From: a virus
Length of the DNA: 37,221 bases
Reading direction: 5' to 3' (one strand)
Virus record (IMG/VR): IMGVR_UViG_3300030106_007274
Location: 1 to 37,221 of that record
Shown here: positions 7,826 to 15,955 of the stretch, one piece after another
Layout: the number at the start of each line of letters is the position of its first letter
How positions within the stretch are numbered: position 1 is the first letter of the stretch
Made by a program: the position numbers and the translations under genes
Notes under the pieces: generated by a model
Database searches by the model: none
What the model was told of the DNA's origin: nothing
What the model saw: only the letters and a program-made list of their open reading frames with translations

Positions 7826-8413
7826 TCACAAGGTCAGTTTTGTAGTTGCGATAAACGCGTCATCCACCATGGAATAGTAGGTATCTACCACGATTTTCAT
7901 GAATTCTTCCACCTGATTATCAGTTAAATTCGTGGAAAATGCAAATGACGGTGCCTTTTGACCTGCTACAACGTTAATTGCCGTGTGACCTAGGGCAACA
8001 TTGTTCCTTGAGTAGGTAATACTTACACTGCACTTACCTTTTGGTTGAATGATGCCATGTTGCTCGAATTCTTTATGTACAATTAAGTCGTCCCCATCTA
8101 CTTCAATAGGTGCGTTGAGATATTTCGTTGATAACAGGTTTGCAATTTGTGTATTAAGTAATCGCTGAAAGAATACAGCACCAAGAGGGTCAAGATTAGG
8201 CAACTCCCAGCAAAAATTAACAGCGTCATCTGAATATATAAAATCATTATTAAGTAGGTCTTCATTATCAATCATTCCTTCTGTTTCGACTTTCATCGGC
8301 GCTCGAAATGCGACAATGTTACCAATTGGAAGAGTTTTTTTGCGAAAATATTTATATGCAAACCGTCCGTGAATAAGATTACCATCATAGATATCGATAT
8401 CTCTCAAAATCAT
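7826..8413 (-). CDS. DUF366 family protein
   Basis: 195 residues. The order of blocks matches DUF366 as I remember it from archaeal proteins: an N-terminal RDIDIYDGNLIHGRFAYKYF, IVAFRAPMKV, a conserved-looking MIDNEDLL, YSDDAVNFCWELPN, a QRLL helix, GDDLIVHKE and KCSVSITYS...GHTAINV. The family has no established biochemical role that I can state. It is monocistronic, divergent from the methyltransferase, with a TTGCTT-N16-TATAAT promoter whose -10 box ends seven bases before its ATG. Because the window also carries 7-deazaguanine genes 28 kb away, a role in base modification is conceivable but speculative. The family match is fairly secure, the role unknown. Confidence 0.8.
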   Translation of the reverse strand: MILRDIDIYDGNLIHGRFAYKYFRKKTLPIGNIVAFRAPMKVETEGMIDNEDLLNNDFIYSDDAVNFCWELPNLDPLGAVFFQRLLNTQIANLLSTKYLNAPIEVDGDDLIVHKEFEQHGIIQPKGKCSVSITYSRNNVALGHTAINVVAGQKAPSFAFSTNLTDNQVEEFMKIVVDTYYSMVDDAFIATTKLTL

Positions 8414-8420
8414 AGTAAGT

Positions 8421-8448
8421 ATTATAAAATAACCAGAGCAAAAAGCAA
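8421..8448 (-). promoter_or_regulatory. Sigma70-like promoter of the DUF366 gene, leaderless layout
   Basis: On the minus strand TTGCTT (8448-8443) is followed by 16 bases and TATAAT (8426-8421), then seven bases and the ATG at 8413. The -35 box is identical to that of the helicase promoter, as are both spacings. It ends directly at the start codon of the divergent methyltransferase gene, so the two promoters must overlap. TTTGCTTTT also resembles a MotA box. Confidence 0.65.
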
Positions 8449-9018
8449 ATGAATTATTGTGATGAGATAGATTTAAGTAACATTACCGCAGAGGAATGGA
8501 ATACCATCTACGAACACGGAGGGTTTAAAGGAGAGGGCTCCGGGCGCGGTAGTTTTGTTGAGAATAATAAAACTCTTATTGAATGGTTTGAGAAATTTAT
8601 AACTAAAAATTTTATAAGTAGTATCGTAGACATTGGTTGTGGAGATTTTCAATGGATGCCATTACTGCTACAAAAGTTTCCAAACGTAGATTATATTGGC
8701 CTCGATTGCGCTAATGCCTTAATTGAATCTCATGCGAAAAAATACCCCGACTACACTTTTGTATGTAAAGATATAACTGCGGAAGATTTTGAGCATATAG
8801 GGCAATATGATCTTGTGATGTGTAAAGATGTCCTACAGCATAATTTTGACAACCCACGACAAATAACAGATCCAATTAATGATATTAATTCAAGATATAA
8901 AATTGTTATTACCCCTGGAGATGTTGGAGGTCTATTAAGACACAAATTCGCTAACTACACATGGGTTACTGATTACCAAAGTGATGAAGAAAAAAGTATA
9001 TACCTTGCTCAGTCCTGA
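8449..9018 (+). CDS. Class I SAM-dependent methyltransferase
   Basis: 189 residues. Motif I, the SAM-binding glycine loop, is DIGCGDFQW at residues 61-69; the acidic ribose-binding residue is in YIGLDCA (Asp 86); motif IV is DLVMCKDVLQH at 121-131. The N-terminus contains a Gly-rich GFKGEGSGRGS that may bind substrate. The length fits a small single-domain methyltransferase of the glycan or small-molecule type. It opens the glycan cluster and its end overlaps the GH130-like gene by 35 bases, so O-methylation of a sugar is the likeliest role. The substrate is unknown. Its leader carries AT-rich TATTAT and TATAAA hexamers about 20 bases before the ATG. Confidence 0.85.
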   Translation: MNYCDEIDLSNITAEEWNTIYEHGGFKGEGSGRGSFVENNKTLIEWFEKFITKNFISSIVDIGCGDFQWMPLLLQKFPNVDYIGLDCANALIESHAKKYPDYTFVCKDITAEDFEHIGQYDLVMCKDVLQHNFDNPRQITDPINDINSRYKIVITPGDVGGLLRHKFANYTWVTDYQSDEEKSIYLAQS

Positions 9019-9853
9019 TCAGGATACAAACTCTTACAACTGGTCGTTTTGGGAGGATAGAGCTTTAGTTCGGGTTGAAAGTAAAAACTATAGGAGCAAA
9101 ATCGTACAATACAAATTTGACCACATAAATAAGACTCTCACTGATCCAGAAACAATATTAGAAGATCCTTATTTTAGTTTAGAAGACCCTAGATTAATAT
9201 CTAAAAATAGTTTTACATATGTAAAATATGATAGAGAAAATGTTGCGTGTTATTTAATGAAAGACGACAAACCTCTTACTAGCGGGCACGCTTGGGAAAA
9301 AAACTGGCAGTTTATAGATCAAGAAAAATATTTTTATAAAATTAAACCATTAGTAATTAAAGGACCAAACTATAAAGAGCGGTTTGAGTACAATATGGGT
9401 TGGGAGTATGGAGATGTTTTTCATTTAAGTAGTAATATGTTTGAAATTAATGACAGACAATTTATTATTTTTCATTCTTATAAAGGTCTCACAGTAAACG
9501 CAAGAAGATATTATCAAGGAGTAGTAGAGCTTGAAAACTTACGACCAAAATTTTATGTGCCAAAGCCTTTGTTTTATCCACCGACAAAAACAAACCCTTA
9601 TAAATTTAAAAAGAATAAAAATAAATGTGTGTTTGTTATGTGTGTACGAATTATAAATGAAGAGCTATATATTACAGCTGGTATTAATGATTGTGAATGC
9701 GCGCTAATTACAATCAATGCGCAAGATTTTATAAGGTGGGTTGATCAAAGAAAAGATTTTATCGAGGAGATATCAACTACAAGTCCAATAAATGGTTTAA
9801 GAGAGTATCAGAGTTTTTATCGTTTAGGTGACGAAAATAATCTCTTACTTTAG
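8984..9853 (+). CDS. Five-bladed-propeller glycan protein, GH130/GH43-like
   Basis: 289 residues. I start it at the ATG at 8984 (MKKKVYTLLS), inside the methyltransferase end; a GTG one codon earlier is in frame. FSLEDPRLIS near residue 65 matches the EDPR motif of GH130 glycoside phosphorylases and relatives, which have a five-bladed beta-propeller. Further strand blocks are NWQFID, KPLVIKG and FHLSSNMFEI. I cannot place a catalytic acid with confidence, so it may be a phosphorylase, a hydrolase or a non-catalytic glycan-binding propeller. Its 3' end overlaps the convergent glycosyltransferase gene by 77 bases. Confidence 0.6.
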   Translation: MKKKVYTLLSPDQDTNSYNWSFWEDRALVRVESKNYRSKIVQYKFDHINKTLTDPETILEDPYFSLEDPRLISKNSFTYVKYDRENVACYLMKDDKPLTSGHAWEKNWQFIDQEKYFYKIKPLVIKGPNYKERFEYNMGWEYGDVFHLSSNMFEINDRQFIIFHSYKGLTVNARRYYQGVVELENLRPKFYVPKPLFYPPTKTNPYKFKKNKNKCVFVMCVRIINEELYITAGINDCECALITINAQDFIRWVDQRKDFIEEISTTSPINGLREYQSFYRLGDENNLLL

Positions 9854-10736
9854 TTGGGTTGTGTTTTTCTAAATGTTTTTTGTAATTGTTAATATTGTCT
9901 TCTAAACACTCTTCGTCAACTAACCAACCAAACTGATGAAGAGTATTTTTTCTTTTGCGTAAAAATAAAACATCGTCATTCATACCACTATAAATACAAT
10001 CATTAAATACTACTAATTCAGGATCGAGCCATTCAAGGAACATAGGTAGTCTTGTTACGTAAACTAAAGCACCTACTGAGAGAGCTTCATATAAGTAATG
10101 ACCCCAACCTTCATATATACTAGGACACAAATGAATAGATGACGTGTTAAAAAGGTCGTTTAATACACTTACATCTAAAAAAGTGTTTATATATGTAATA
10201 TTTTTATCTTTGTCAGAGTTATCGTAGTTCTTATTACTCTGTATAAATGTTAATGGTAGTTTATTTTTATTAAAAATATTAAGAACAGCTTCTGTACCTT
10301 TTTGCCAACTCTTACCACCTAAATGCAAAAATGTATCCTTGCGTTGAATATTAGGATCAAATTTGTCTCTAGAAATAAAACCACTATTAACTACATTATT
10401 ATTGTACGGGGATAATAATTGCTGACTAAATGTAGATTTGCATATTACTTTATCAAACTCTCGAATGGCGTTGATTTTTGTCTCATTAAGCCATTCTTCG
10501 TTCGGGAGAAAAACATTATGCTTAGCTCGTTCAAAAAATGCAGGTTCTATTTCTTGTAGAAATATACCTAAGTCATATTTTGTACTTTCGCTTGTAGTAT
10601 ATACTTGTTCATTTTTCCAGTTAAAAAATAAAACATCTACATCATAATGCTCATGCAATAAGTCTTGAAGTAGATCTACATCTGCTACTAAGCCTACCCC
10701 AGTGTTAGAAGTATAGATACAAGCAGTTTTTTTCAC
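9777..10736 (-). CDS. GT4-type (GT-B) glycosyltransferase
   Basis: 319 residues, starting with GTG at 10736 (GTGAAAAAAACT, read MKKTACIYTS); an ATG four bases earlier is in another frame. The C-terminal Rossmann domain has HLGGKSWQKGTEAVL at 138-152 (sugar-nucleotide phosphate loop) and CPSIYEGWGHYLYEAL at 204-219. The latter is the EGWG....EAL signature of GT4 retaining enzymes, its second Glu contacting the donor ribose. It transfers a sugar from an NDP-sugar to an unknown acceptor. It follows the hypothetical gene at 10741-11142 by four bases, probably in one transcript, and converges on the propeller gene with a long 3' overlap. Confidence 0.9.
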   Translation of the reverse strand: MKKTACIYTSNTGVGLVADVDLLQDLLHEHYDVDVLFFNWKNEQVYTTSESTKYDLGIFLQEIEPAFFERAKHNVFLPNEEWLNETKINAIREFDKVICKSTFSQQLLSPYNNNVVNSGFISRDKFDPNIQRKDTFLHLGGKSWQKGTEAVLNIFNKNKLPLTFIQSNKNYDNSDKDKNITYINTFLDVSVLNDLFNTSSIHLCPSIYEGWGHYLYEALSVGALVYVTRLPMFLEWLDPELVVFNDCIYSGMNDDVLFLRKRKNTLHQFGWLVDEECLEDNINNYKKHLEKHNPTKVRDYFRHLNDKNSDTLLNHLLDL

Positions 10737-10740
10737 TCAT

Positions 10741-11142
10741 CTATCGAAGTAAGTTTTCTTTATAACCAAGCATCTGCCATTGCTCAGTATCCGCTTCCCA
10801 ATACACAACAATGCCAATTGGTAATTCAGCAGTATCGACAAACTCATCGTCAACAATACCCTTTTTCATTTTAGAAGTTTCAACAAGAAAGACCTTTTCC
10901 TTAAAGTACACAGGTCTAGTCTTCCTTTTGTATTTGGTTTCGTATGCGCTCTTGTCTGCTGCTTTAGTCCAGTCCCATGTGAGAGGGTTCCAGAATATAG
11001 TTAAGTTCTCTTTTACCTTTGCTTGGATTGTCTTAGTACCTAAGAAAGTAATCTCTTCAACATCCTTCTGATTAGGTTTATATTGTACACCATTAAAGAA
11101 GATCTCTTTGATCTCAGGTTTAGCTGCTTGTATACTTGGCAT
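10741..11142 (-). CDS. Hypothetical protein
   Basis: 133 residues beginning MPSIQAAKPE. I prefer the ATG at 11142; an earlier start would run into the divergent radical SAM gene at 11163. The protein is basic and charged, with strand-like segments (EITFLGTKTIQAKVK, NLTIFWNPLTWDW, RPVYFKEKVFLVETSK, IGIVVYWEAD). No cysteine pairs, signal peptide or membrane segment are visible. I do not recognise it. It is divergent from the radical SAM gene across 20 bases that hold a perfect 14-bp palindrome, and it is followed by a GT4 gene, so it may belong to the glycan cluster. Confidence 0.6.
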   Translation of the reverse strand: MPSIQAAKPEIKEIFFNGVQYKPNQKDVEEITFLGTKTIQAKVKENLTIFWNPLTWDWTKAADKSAYETKYKRKTRPVYFKEKVFLVETSKMKKGIVDDEFVDTAELPIGIVVYWEADTEQWQMLGYKENLLR

Positions 11143-11155
11143 AACTCTATAATTA
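11128..11155 (+). promoter_or_regulatory. Candidate promoter of the plus-strand glycan operon
   Basis: TTGTAT (11128-11133), 16 bases, TAATTA (11150-11155), seven bases, ATG at 11163. The spacings equal those of the stronger leaderless promoters here, but the -10 box is a poor match. A perfect TATAAT at 11148-11153 overlaps it and would place the start about three bases before the ATG, with no good -35 box. Confidence 0.35.
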
Positions 11156-11161
11156 ATTATA
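11148..11161. repeat. Perfect 14-bp palindrome between divergent genes
   Basis: TATAATTAATTATA reads the same on both strands and fills most of the 20 bases between the ATGs at 11142 (minus) and 11163 (plus). It offers a TATAAT -10 box in each direction, so it may be a bidirectional promoter core or an operator. AT-rich palindromes can be accidental; the position is the main argument. Confidence 0.5.
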
Positions 11162-11162
11162 C

Positions 11163-12221
11163 ATGGATAAAGAACTATCAACTAAGTTTTGTGAACATCC
11201 TTGGACATTTCTAGAAATTCAAGATAAGGGTCTGTATAATTGTTGTCCGCGATGGGTAAATCATAATCGTATAGGAGATTTGACTCCAGATTTAGATTTC
11301 TACGAGGAATGGAATAGTAAAAGAAGTAAAGCATTTCGACGCTCTATACTGGATGGTTCTTTTAGTATGTGTAACGCAGAAGAATGTCCTAAAATACAAA
11401 ACGGTACCCTACCTACTAGGCAAGAAGTACTAGATGGTAAGTACGGAGATCAAATGAAATTTATTTTAGAGTTTGAAATGGATGTCGCCCAGCCTCCTAA
11501 CACAATTAATCTATGCTACGATAAATCTTGCAACTTAAGATGTCCTAGTTGTCGGAAGAACTTAATACAGTACGGAGAAAAAAACGAACCAGACAAATAT
11601 AAACAAACCTTAATGATTAATAAACGGTTGCTGAGAATGATTCACAGTAAGCCTCATAAAGTACATCTTAATATTACAGGGTCAGGAGATCCATTCGGGT
11701 CGCCTTCGTTTTTTGAGTTCATGAAAAAAATAGATCTCAAAAAGAATCCTGAAATTAGTTTATGCCTACAAACTAATGGAGTTTTATTTGACGAGAAACG
11801 TTGGGATCGTTTAAAAAATCTACATAAGATAACAGAACATATTAGTACTATTATAAGTTTAGACGCTGGTATAAAAGATCACTATGATAAAGTAAGAGTA
11901 GGTGGTGATTGGAATAAATTAATGAACAATCTTCACTTTATTGGTCAGTTAGGACTAAAAGAAGTTAGATTAGACATGTGTGTACAAAAAAATAACTATA
12001 AAAGTATTCCCGAGTTCATACAAATAGCGCAAGCACACGATTTTAAATCATACACATCGAGAATTTACAACTGGGGCACGTTTGATGATAAGACTTATAA
12101 CTTTCACAACATTTTTGACTCTAAACACCCCGAGCATGTCGAATTTTTGAAGGTACTTAATATGGATTACCATTGGCACAAGCATGACTGGGGTAATTTA
12201 ACGGATTTTATAACTGATTAA
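11163..12221 (+). CDS. Radical SAM protein with N-terminal SPASM/twitch-like domain
   Basis: 352 residues. The radical SAM cluster motif CX3CX2C is C123-NLR-C127-PS-C130, preceded by another Cys at 118. LNITGSGDPFGSP near residue 165 is the glycine-rich strand that contacts SAM. Unusually, the auxiliary-cluster-like part comes first: FCEHPWTFLEI, GLYNCCPRWV, IGDL, EEWNSKRSKAFR and SMCNAEECP (Cys 10, 27, 28, 70, 75), an order I recall from twitch-domain radical SAM proteins in glycan clusters. It probably oxidises or otherwise modifies a sugar or peptide substrate. The next gene starts in its TAATG stop, so it heads the plus-strand operon to 15955. Confidence 0.85.
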   Translation: MDKELSTKFCEHPWTFLEIQDKGLYNCCPRWVNHNRIGDLTPDLDFYEEWNSKRSKAFRRSILDGSFSMCNAEECPKIQNGTLPTRQEVLDGKYGDQMKFILEFEMDVAQPPNTINLCYDKSCNLRCPSCRKNLIQYGEKNEPDKYKQTLMINKRLLRMIHSKPHKVHLNITGSGDPFGSPSFFEFMKKIDLKKNPEISLCLQTNGVLFDEKRWDRLKNLHKITEHISTIISLDAGIKDHYDKVRVGGDWNKLMNNLHFIGQLGLKEVRLDMCVQKNNYKSIPEFIQIAQAHDFKSYTSRIYNWGTFDDKTYNFHNIFDSKHPEHVEFLKVLNMDYHWHKHDWGNLTDFITD

Positions 12222-13321
12222 TGAAATTAGCAGTATTATTATACGGACAACCCAGATTCTGGGACTTAAGTTACGAAAGTATCCTACAAGAAACAACTTT
12301 TGAAGGATGTACTACGGATTATTACTTTCATTTTTGGGATAAAGTAGGATACGGCCATTCAGACCCGGAAAGGGCAGTAGCTGATCAAGACAAACAAAAA
12401 TTAATTGATATATATCAACCTAAAAAGTATGAATTTACTGATTATCAACCACTAACAGAAAAGTGTAATGAGTTATTTGAATTTGTTAATGGTATAAAAA
12501 GTGGTTTAAATTATTTTTATAAAGAAGACGGTAAAATGATACCTCTTAATCTCGGAAAGAGTATATTTGAAATATGCGAACCGCAACATTTAGAGTATTA
12601 TCTTGGTCAATTTACATCATTAGAAAGAGTAGCAAATTTAGTAGAAGAAGAATATGATTATATTTTTAGGGTTAGAACTGATCTAATGTTCGTTACACCT
12701 GATATGTACGAAGATGAAAGGTTTTATAGATCAGATAAAAGACTATTTTACCATCGTTTAGAAAAGCGAGAAAAAGGTATATTTTGTAAGTATGGTGACT
12801 TACAAATATGGGAAGGAGCGCAAGACAAATCAGGTAATCATACAGATCATCAACCTAAAAAAAGAACTACATACGAAGAACTGTCAGTATTAAATGAAAC
12901 AATGTATGCAAAAAAACGACACAAAGGTGATTGTGATATTTATAAGCCTAAAACTCAGTATTTGCATATGAAAGACTGGTATATACTAGGTAGTGGTACT
13001 GAAATGCTTCGTAGTATGAAAAGTTATTTTGATACAATTTATGATATGGTGGAAAAGTCGCGCTATTTGTTAAAAACTTACGGTATAGATATTAACTGGG
13101 CCGCTGGAGAAATTGTATGTGGGGAAGTATTAGGAAGAGAAGGTATAAATGCAGGAGAATTAGGGTATGAATATATAAACAAAATGGTCATACCTCCACG
13201 TATAATGAAAATTGCGAATAAAGATACAAAGCAATGTATTTTAGATAGGCCACACATTAGAGTGTTAGCGGATTCTGATTTATCTTTAAAAAATCAATAT
13301 AAAAAAATAATAGAAAAATGA
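12221..13321 (+). CDS. Paralogous glycosyltransferase-like protein, subfamily A (copy A1)
   Basis: 366 residues. One of six related proteins in this window. Family marks are an N-terminal strand ending in YGQPRF (8-13), FHFWDKVGY (36-44) and YDYIFRVRTD at 145-154, probably the nucleotide-sugar and metal site of a GT-A-like fold, since RTD resembles a degenerate DxD in context. The C-terminal half has a WYILGSG segment seen as a 'tRsga' block in other copies. It has inserts (KREKGIFCKYGDLQIWEG and a Lys-rich loop) absent from the other copies. I know no firm family name. A glycan transferase role is inferred from the motif and from the company of true glycosyltransferases. Confidence 0.75.
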   Translation: MKLAVLLYGQPRFWDLSYESILQETTFEGCTTDYYFHFWDKVGYGHSDPERAVADQDKQKLIDIYQPKKYEFTDYQPLTEKCNELFEFVNGIKSGLNYFYKEDGKMIPLNLGKSIFEICEPQHLEYYLGQFTSLERVANLVEEEYDYIFRVRTDLMFVTPDMYEDERFYRSDKRLFYHRLEKREKGIFCKYGDLQIWEGAQDKSGNHTDHQPKKRTTYEELSVLNETMYAKKRHKGDCDIYKPKTQYLHMKDWYILGSGTEMLRSMKSYFDTIYDMVEKSRYLLKTYGIDINWAAGEIVCGEVLGREGINAGELGYEYINKMVIPPRIMKIANKDTKQCILDRPHIRVLADSDLSLKNQYKKIIEK

Positions 13322-14115
13322 TTATATCTCTCACTACGATTCCTGAGCGAATACAACACATTAAACCGGTAATAGAATCTTTAATCTCTCAAACTCAACC
13401 CCCAGAAAAGATTTTATTATGGGTACCAAACGATGTAGAATACGAAATACCAACATTCTTAAACACAGATATAGTAGAAATAAAACGATGTAAAGACATT
13501 GGTCCTGCGACAAAATTTATTTACACAATAAATGAACTAAAACCAAACCAAGAATTTATTGTGGTAGATGACGACACAATATATAGTGAATTTTTAATTG
13601 AAAGTTTAGCTAAATTCCCGGAAATTGATGCCCCAAAGTGTGTAAAAGGTATACACTATCAAACAGGAAAGCCGGTAAGAAGAAGATTAATGACAGAAGT
13701 TGATGGTTCTCTAAAAACAAAATTTTTAGCGAATAAATTTTCTATAGGACTCACTGATATAATGCTAGGAGCTGACGGCTATATCTTAAAACCAAAATAC
13801 TTTGACAAGAATATTAATAATATACCTAAAGAGTTTAGAAGATATGACGATGTATGGCTAGGAGCATATTTCGATGCTTATAATATTAAGAAATATGTAG
13901 TGCCTTGTAGGTGTTTATCATATGCGCAAGAAAAAGCTAATATAGCTAATACTTTAAAAACTGAAAAAGTAGAGTGGGTTATAAGTTTATTAAACAAAAT
14001 AGCTAAACCCCACTTGCGATATATAGATGATATACACCCTATAGGTGGTGGTACTTCAATTGAGCACTCATATTACCTGAAAGTAAAAAAATATATTTTA
14101 GAGAGAATGAAATGA
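13318..14115 (+). CDS. GT-A glycosyltransferase with DDD motif
   Basis: 265 residues. The N-terminus MIISLTTIPERI, followed by IESLISQTQPPEKILLWVP, is typical of a group of GT-A enzymes ('SLTS.P.R...TI.SL..Q...P..I.LW'). The metal-binding DxD equivalent is VVDDDTIYS with Asp 84-86, and YDDVWLGAYF around 176-185 matches the acceptor-site D-D/E-D block of GT2-like enzymes. There is no membrane segment, so it acts in the cytoplasm. ATGA overlaps join it to both neighbours, placing it inside the plus-strand operon between two members of the six-copy family. Donor and acceptor are unknown. Confidence 0.85.
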   Translation: MIISLTTIPERIQHIKPVIESLISQTQPPEKILLWVPNDVEYEIPTFLNTDIVEIKRCKDIGPATKFIYTINELKPNQEFIVVDDDTIYSEFLIESLAKFPEIDAPKCVKGIHYQTGKPVRRRLMTEVDGSLKTKFLANKFSIGLTDIMLGADGYILKPKYFDKNINNIPKEFRRYDDVWLGAYFDAYNIKKYVVPCRCLSYAQEKANIANTLKTEKVEWVISLLNKIAKPHLRYIDDIHPIGGGTSIEHSYYLKVKKYILERMK

Positions 14116-14972
14116 ATATTGCAATTTGTATATGTGGTGAGCCTCGAATGAAAAAACATGGGGCTGAAAGTATAAAACAGTTTCGCAAAGACATAGAACA
14201 GTACGATGTGAAATTAGATGTGTTCTATCATATATGGGACCATGTTACCAAAAGACAGCGTAATCACAAATCCCAAGATCCGTATGTAGAATATGCAACA
14301 AAGAATGAACTAGAGGATATGTTCGAACCAACAGTAGGTTACATGGCGGATAAAAGTGAAATGGATAAAGAAATTGAATATATATGGGATCATGTTTGTA
14401 GTTTGAACGAACCAAATCCTAGATATGATACAATAGATATATTACGTAACCAAATTTATTATTCAAACACGCCCGGTTATTCTCAGCTTCATAGTCTGTG
14501 TAAAAATCAATTAATGAGAATAGATTATGAAAACAAAAATAACAAAAAATATGATTTAATTATAAAAACTAGGACTGATGTAGAGTTTAGATGTACTCCT
14601 GATTTTGAGCACATTAAAAAAATAGCAGAAAATCCTAATTTTCGCGAACAAATATTTTTACCCAAACTAGAAGTTTGGAGTGTAAAACATGAAACATTAA
14701 TAATACCAGAGTTTTCTTTATTTTACGGTAACTCAACTACTTTACACAAAAATATATGGGAAAATTACCCAGAAAAAATAACTCCTGATTTATATTATTA
14801 TCGTGGTGGTCCTCATTTGAGTGTAAGGAATGATCATACTCTGTTTATGAATCTTTTATTAAAGAACGCTAAAGTAAAAATACACGGAAATTTGCATAAT
14901 GCTCTACACTACAAGTTATATCAAATGCCAACATATTATAAAGAGGTAAAAAAGAAATATAGTCATTATTAA
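14112..14972 (+). CDS. Paralogous glycosyltransferase-like protein, subfamily B (copy B1)
   Basis: 286 residues. The N-terminus MNIAICICGEPRM corresponds to GQPRF of subfamily A; DVFYHIWDHVTKRQR at 36-50 is a B-specific extension of the HFWD block, and YDLIIKTRTD at 147-156 is the shared RTD motif. Its closest relative in the window is the minus-strand gene at 19391-20362, with which it shares TKRQR, a .PTVG. segment near 73-76 and a QL...CK helix. Subfamily B ends with a G(N/S)S.T..+ block and a His-rich ending. A transferase role is inferred. The ATG sits in the ATGA stop of the preceding gene and follows a GAGAG, one of the few Shine-Dalgarno-like sites here. Confidence 0.75.
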   Translation: MNIAICICGEPRMKKHGAESIKQFRKDIEQYDVKLDVFYHIWDHVTKRQRNHKSQDPYVEYATKNELEDMFEPTVGYMADKSEMDKEIEYIWDHVCSLNEPNPRYDTIDILRNQIYYSNTPGYSQLHSLCKNQLMRIDYENKNNKKYDLIIKTRTDVEFRCTPDFEHIKKIAENPNFREQIFLPKLEVWSVKHETLIIPEFSLFYGNSTTLHKNIWENYPEKITPDLYYYRGGPHLSVRNDHTLFMNLLLKNAKVKIHGNLHNALHYKLYQMPTYYKEVKKKYSHY

Positions 14973-14974
14973 AA

Positions 14975-15955
14975 ATGAATATTGCAGTACTTGTATACGC
15001 GCAACCTAGGTTTATAAACCTTAGTTATAAACGATTAAAAGAAGAGTATGATATACCCGGCGCGAATGTAGATTTTTTTATTCATTTCTGGGAGGATGTT
15101 GGTTTTTCTCCTGCGTGTGACAAAACAGCGAATTATATAACATATAATAATTTACAAGAATACATAGAATATATAAATCCTAAAAAATATAAAATTGAAG
15201 ACTATAAAGAATTAGATGAATTAGTGTTTTTGCTAAAAAACACAAAAAGCTATATTTTAAATGATAAAGTAAAATCAAAAAACGTTAGATTAAAAGATAG
15301 ATATGAATACGGTCAATGGTTCAGCCATAAAAAAGCCTACCTTTTAATGGAAGAATATGAAAAAGAAAATAACATGCAATATGATTTGGTTATAAAAACA
15401 AAAACTGACTACATCTATAAAAGAACCGATAAAGAAAAACAATATATAATACCAAAAAAATACTTAAAAGAAAAGGTCTCATTAGTATCAAACATACAAA
15501 CGAGGTATTTTTTTGCAGAACAAACCCACCACGACGAAACTATAAGTAAGCGACTACAAGAATTTATACCAAACAAAACAATAGAGACGAGACTTATAAA
15601 TTGTAACTTTTATAGATTAAAAGTCGACGATATAAATATGGTAGCTACGAGATCAGCTGCGTACAACCTATACAATAATTGGGTAGAGACCTACCTACAA
15701 TGTCTTACCTGGGAAAAAAATAATAAAATTAAAGAACACCAGCAGATATATTTTAGACAAGACATACTATTTGGGTATACAGCAATACTAAACAACATTA
15801 CTCTATTAAAAAAACCTAGGAACTACATAAGACTGTATACGAAAAACTCGTGTAAGAAATCCTGGGTTACAAATAGAGCAGATATCTCAATAGATGTCTC
15901 TGATTTTAAAGATTATAACGATCTCGACAAATCATTAACCGCTGTACTTGTATAA
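14975..15955 (+). CDS. Paralogous glycosyltransferase-like protein, subfamily A (copy A2)
   Basis: 326 residues. Motifs: YAQPRF at 8-13 (Gly of GQPRF replaced by Ala), IHFWEDVGF around 36-44, an amphipathic YGQWFSHKKAYLLMEEYEKE helix and YDLVIKTKTD at 136-145, where RTD has become KTD. The C-terminal half keeps an ATRSAAYNLYNNWVETYL block shared with copy A3 (ANRAGAEIMFENWFENYF). The Arg-to-Lys change at the putative active site is conservative. It is the last gene of the plus-strand operon and its 3' end overlaps the convergent radical SAM gene by 43 bases. Function is inferred as glycosyl transfer. Confidence 0.75.
   Translation: MNIAVLVYAQPRFINLSYKRLKEEYDIPGANVDFFIHFWEDVGFSPACDKTANYITYNNLQEYIEYINPKKYKIEDYKELDELVFLLKNTKSYILNDKVKSKNVRLKDRYEYGQWFSHKKAYLLMEEYEKENNMQYDLVIKTKTDYIYKRTDKEKQYIIPKKYLKEKVSLVSNIQTRYFFAEQTHHDETISKRLQEFIPNKTIETRLINCNFYRLKVDDINMVATRSAAYNLYNNWVETYLQCLTWEKNNKIKEHQQIYFRQDILFGYTAILNNITLLKKPRNYIRLYTKNSCKKSWVTNRADISIDVSDFKDYNDLDKSLTAVLV

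Noticed and set aside
7797-7838. A stem GACCT-TGTG-AGGTC after the DUF366 stop (minus strand) with a T-run about 20 bases later, read as a rho-independent terminator
   Set aside because: The stem has only five base pairs and the T-run does not follow it directly, so it does not fit an intrinsic terminator.
8349-8356. TATAAATA on the minus strand
   Set aside because: It is within the DUF366 coding region, after its start codon, and no gene start lies suitably downstream.
9989-9996. Perfect TATAAATA on the plus strand
   Set aside because: It lies inside the GT4 coding sequence and no plus-strand gene follows within 1.1 kb, so it is probably chance.
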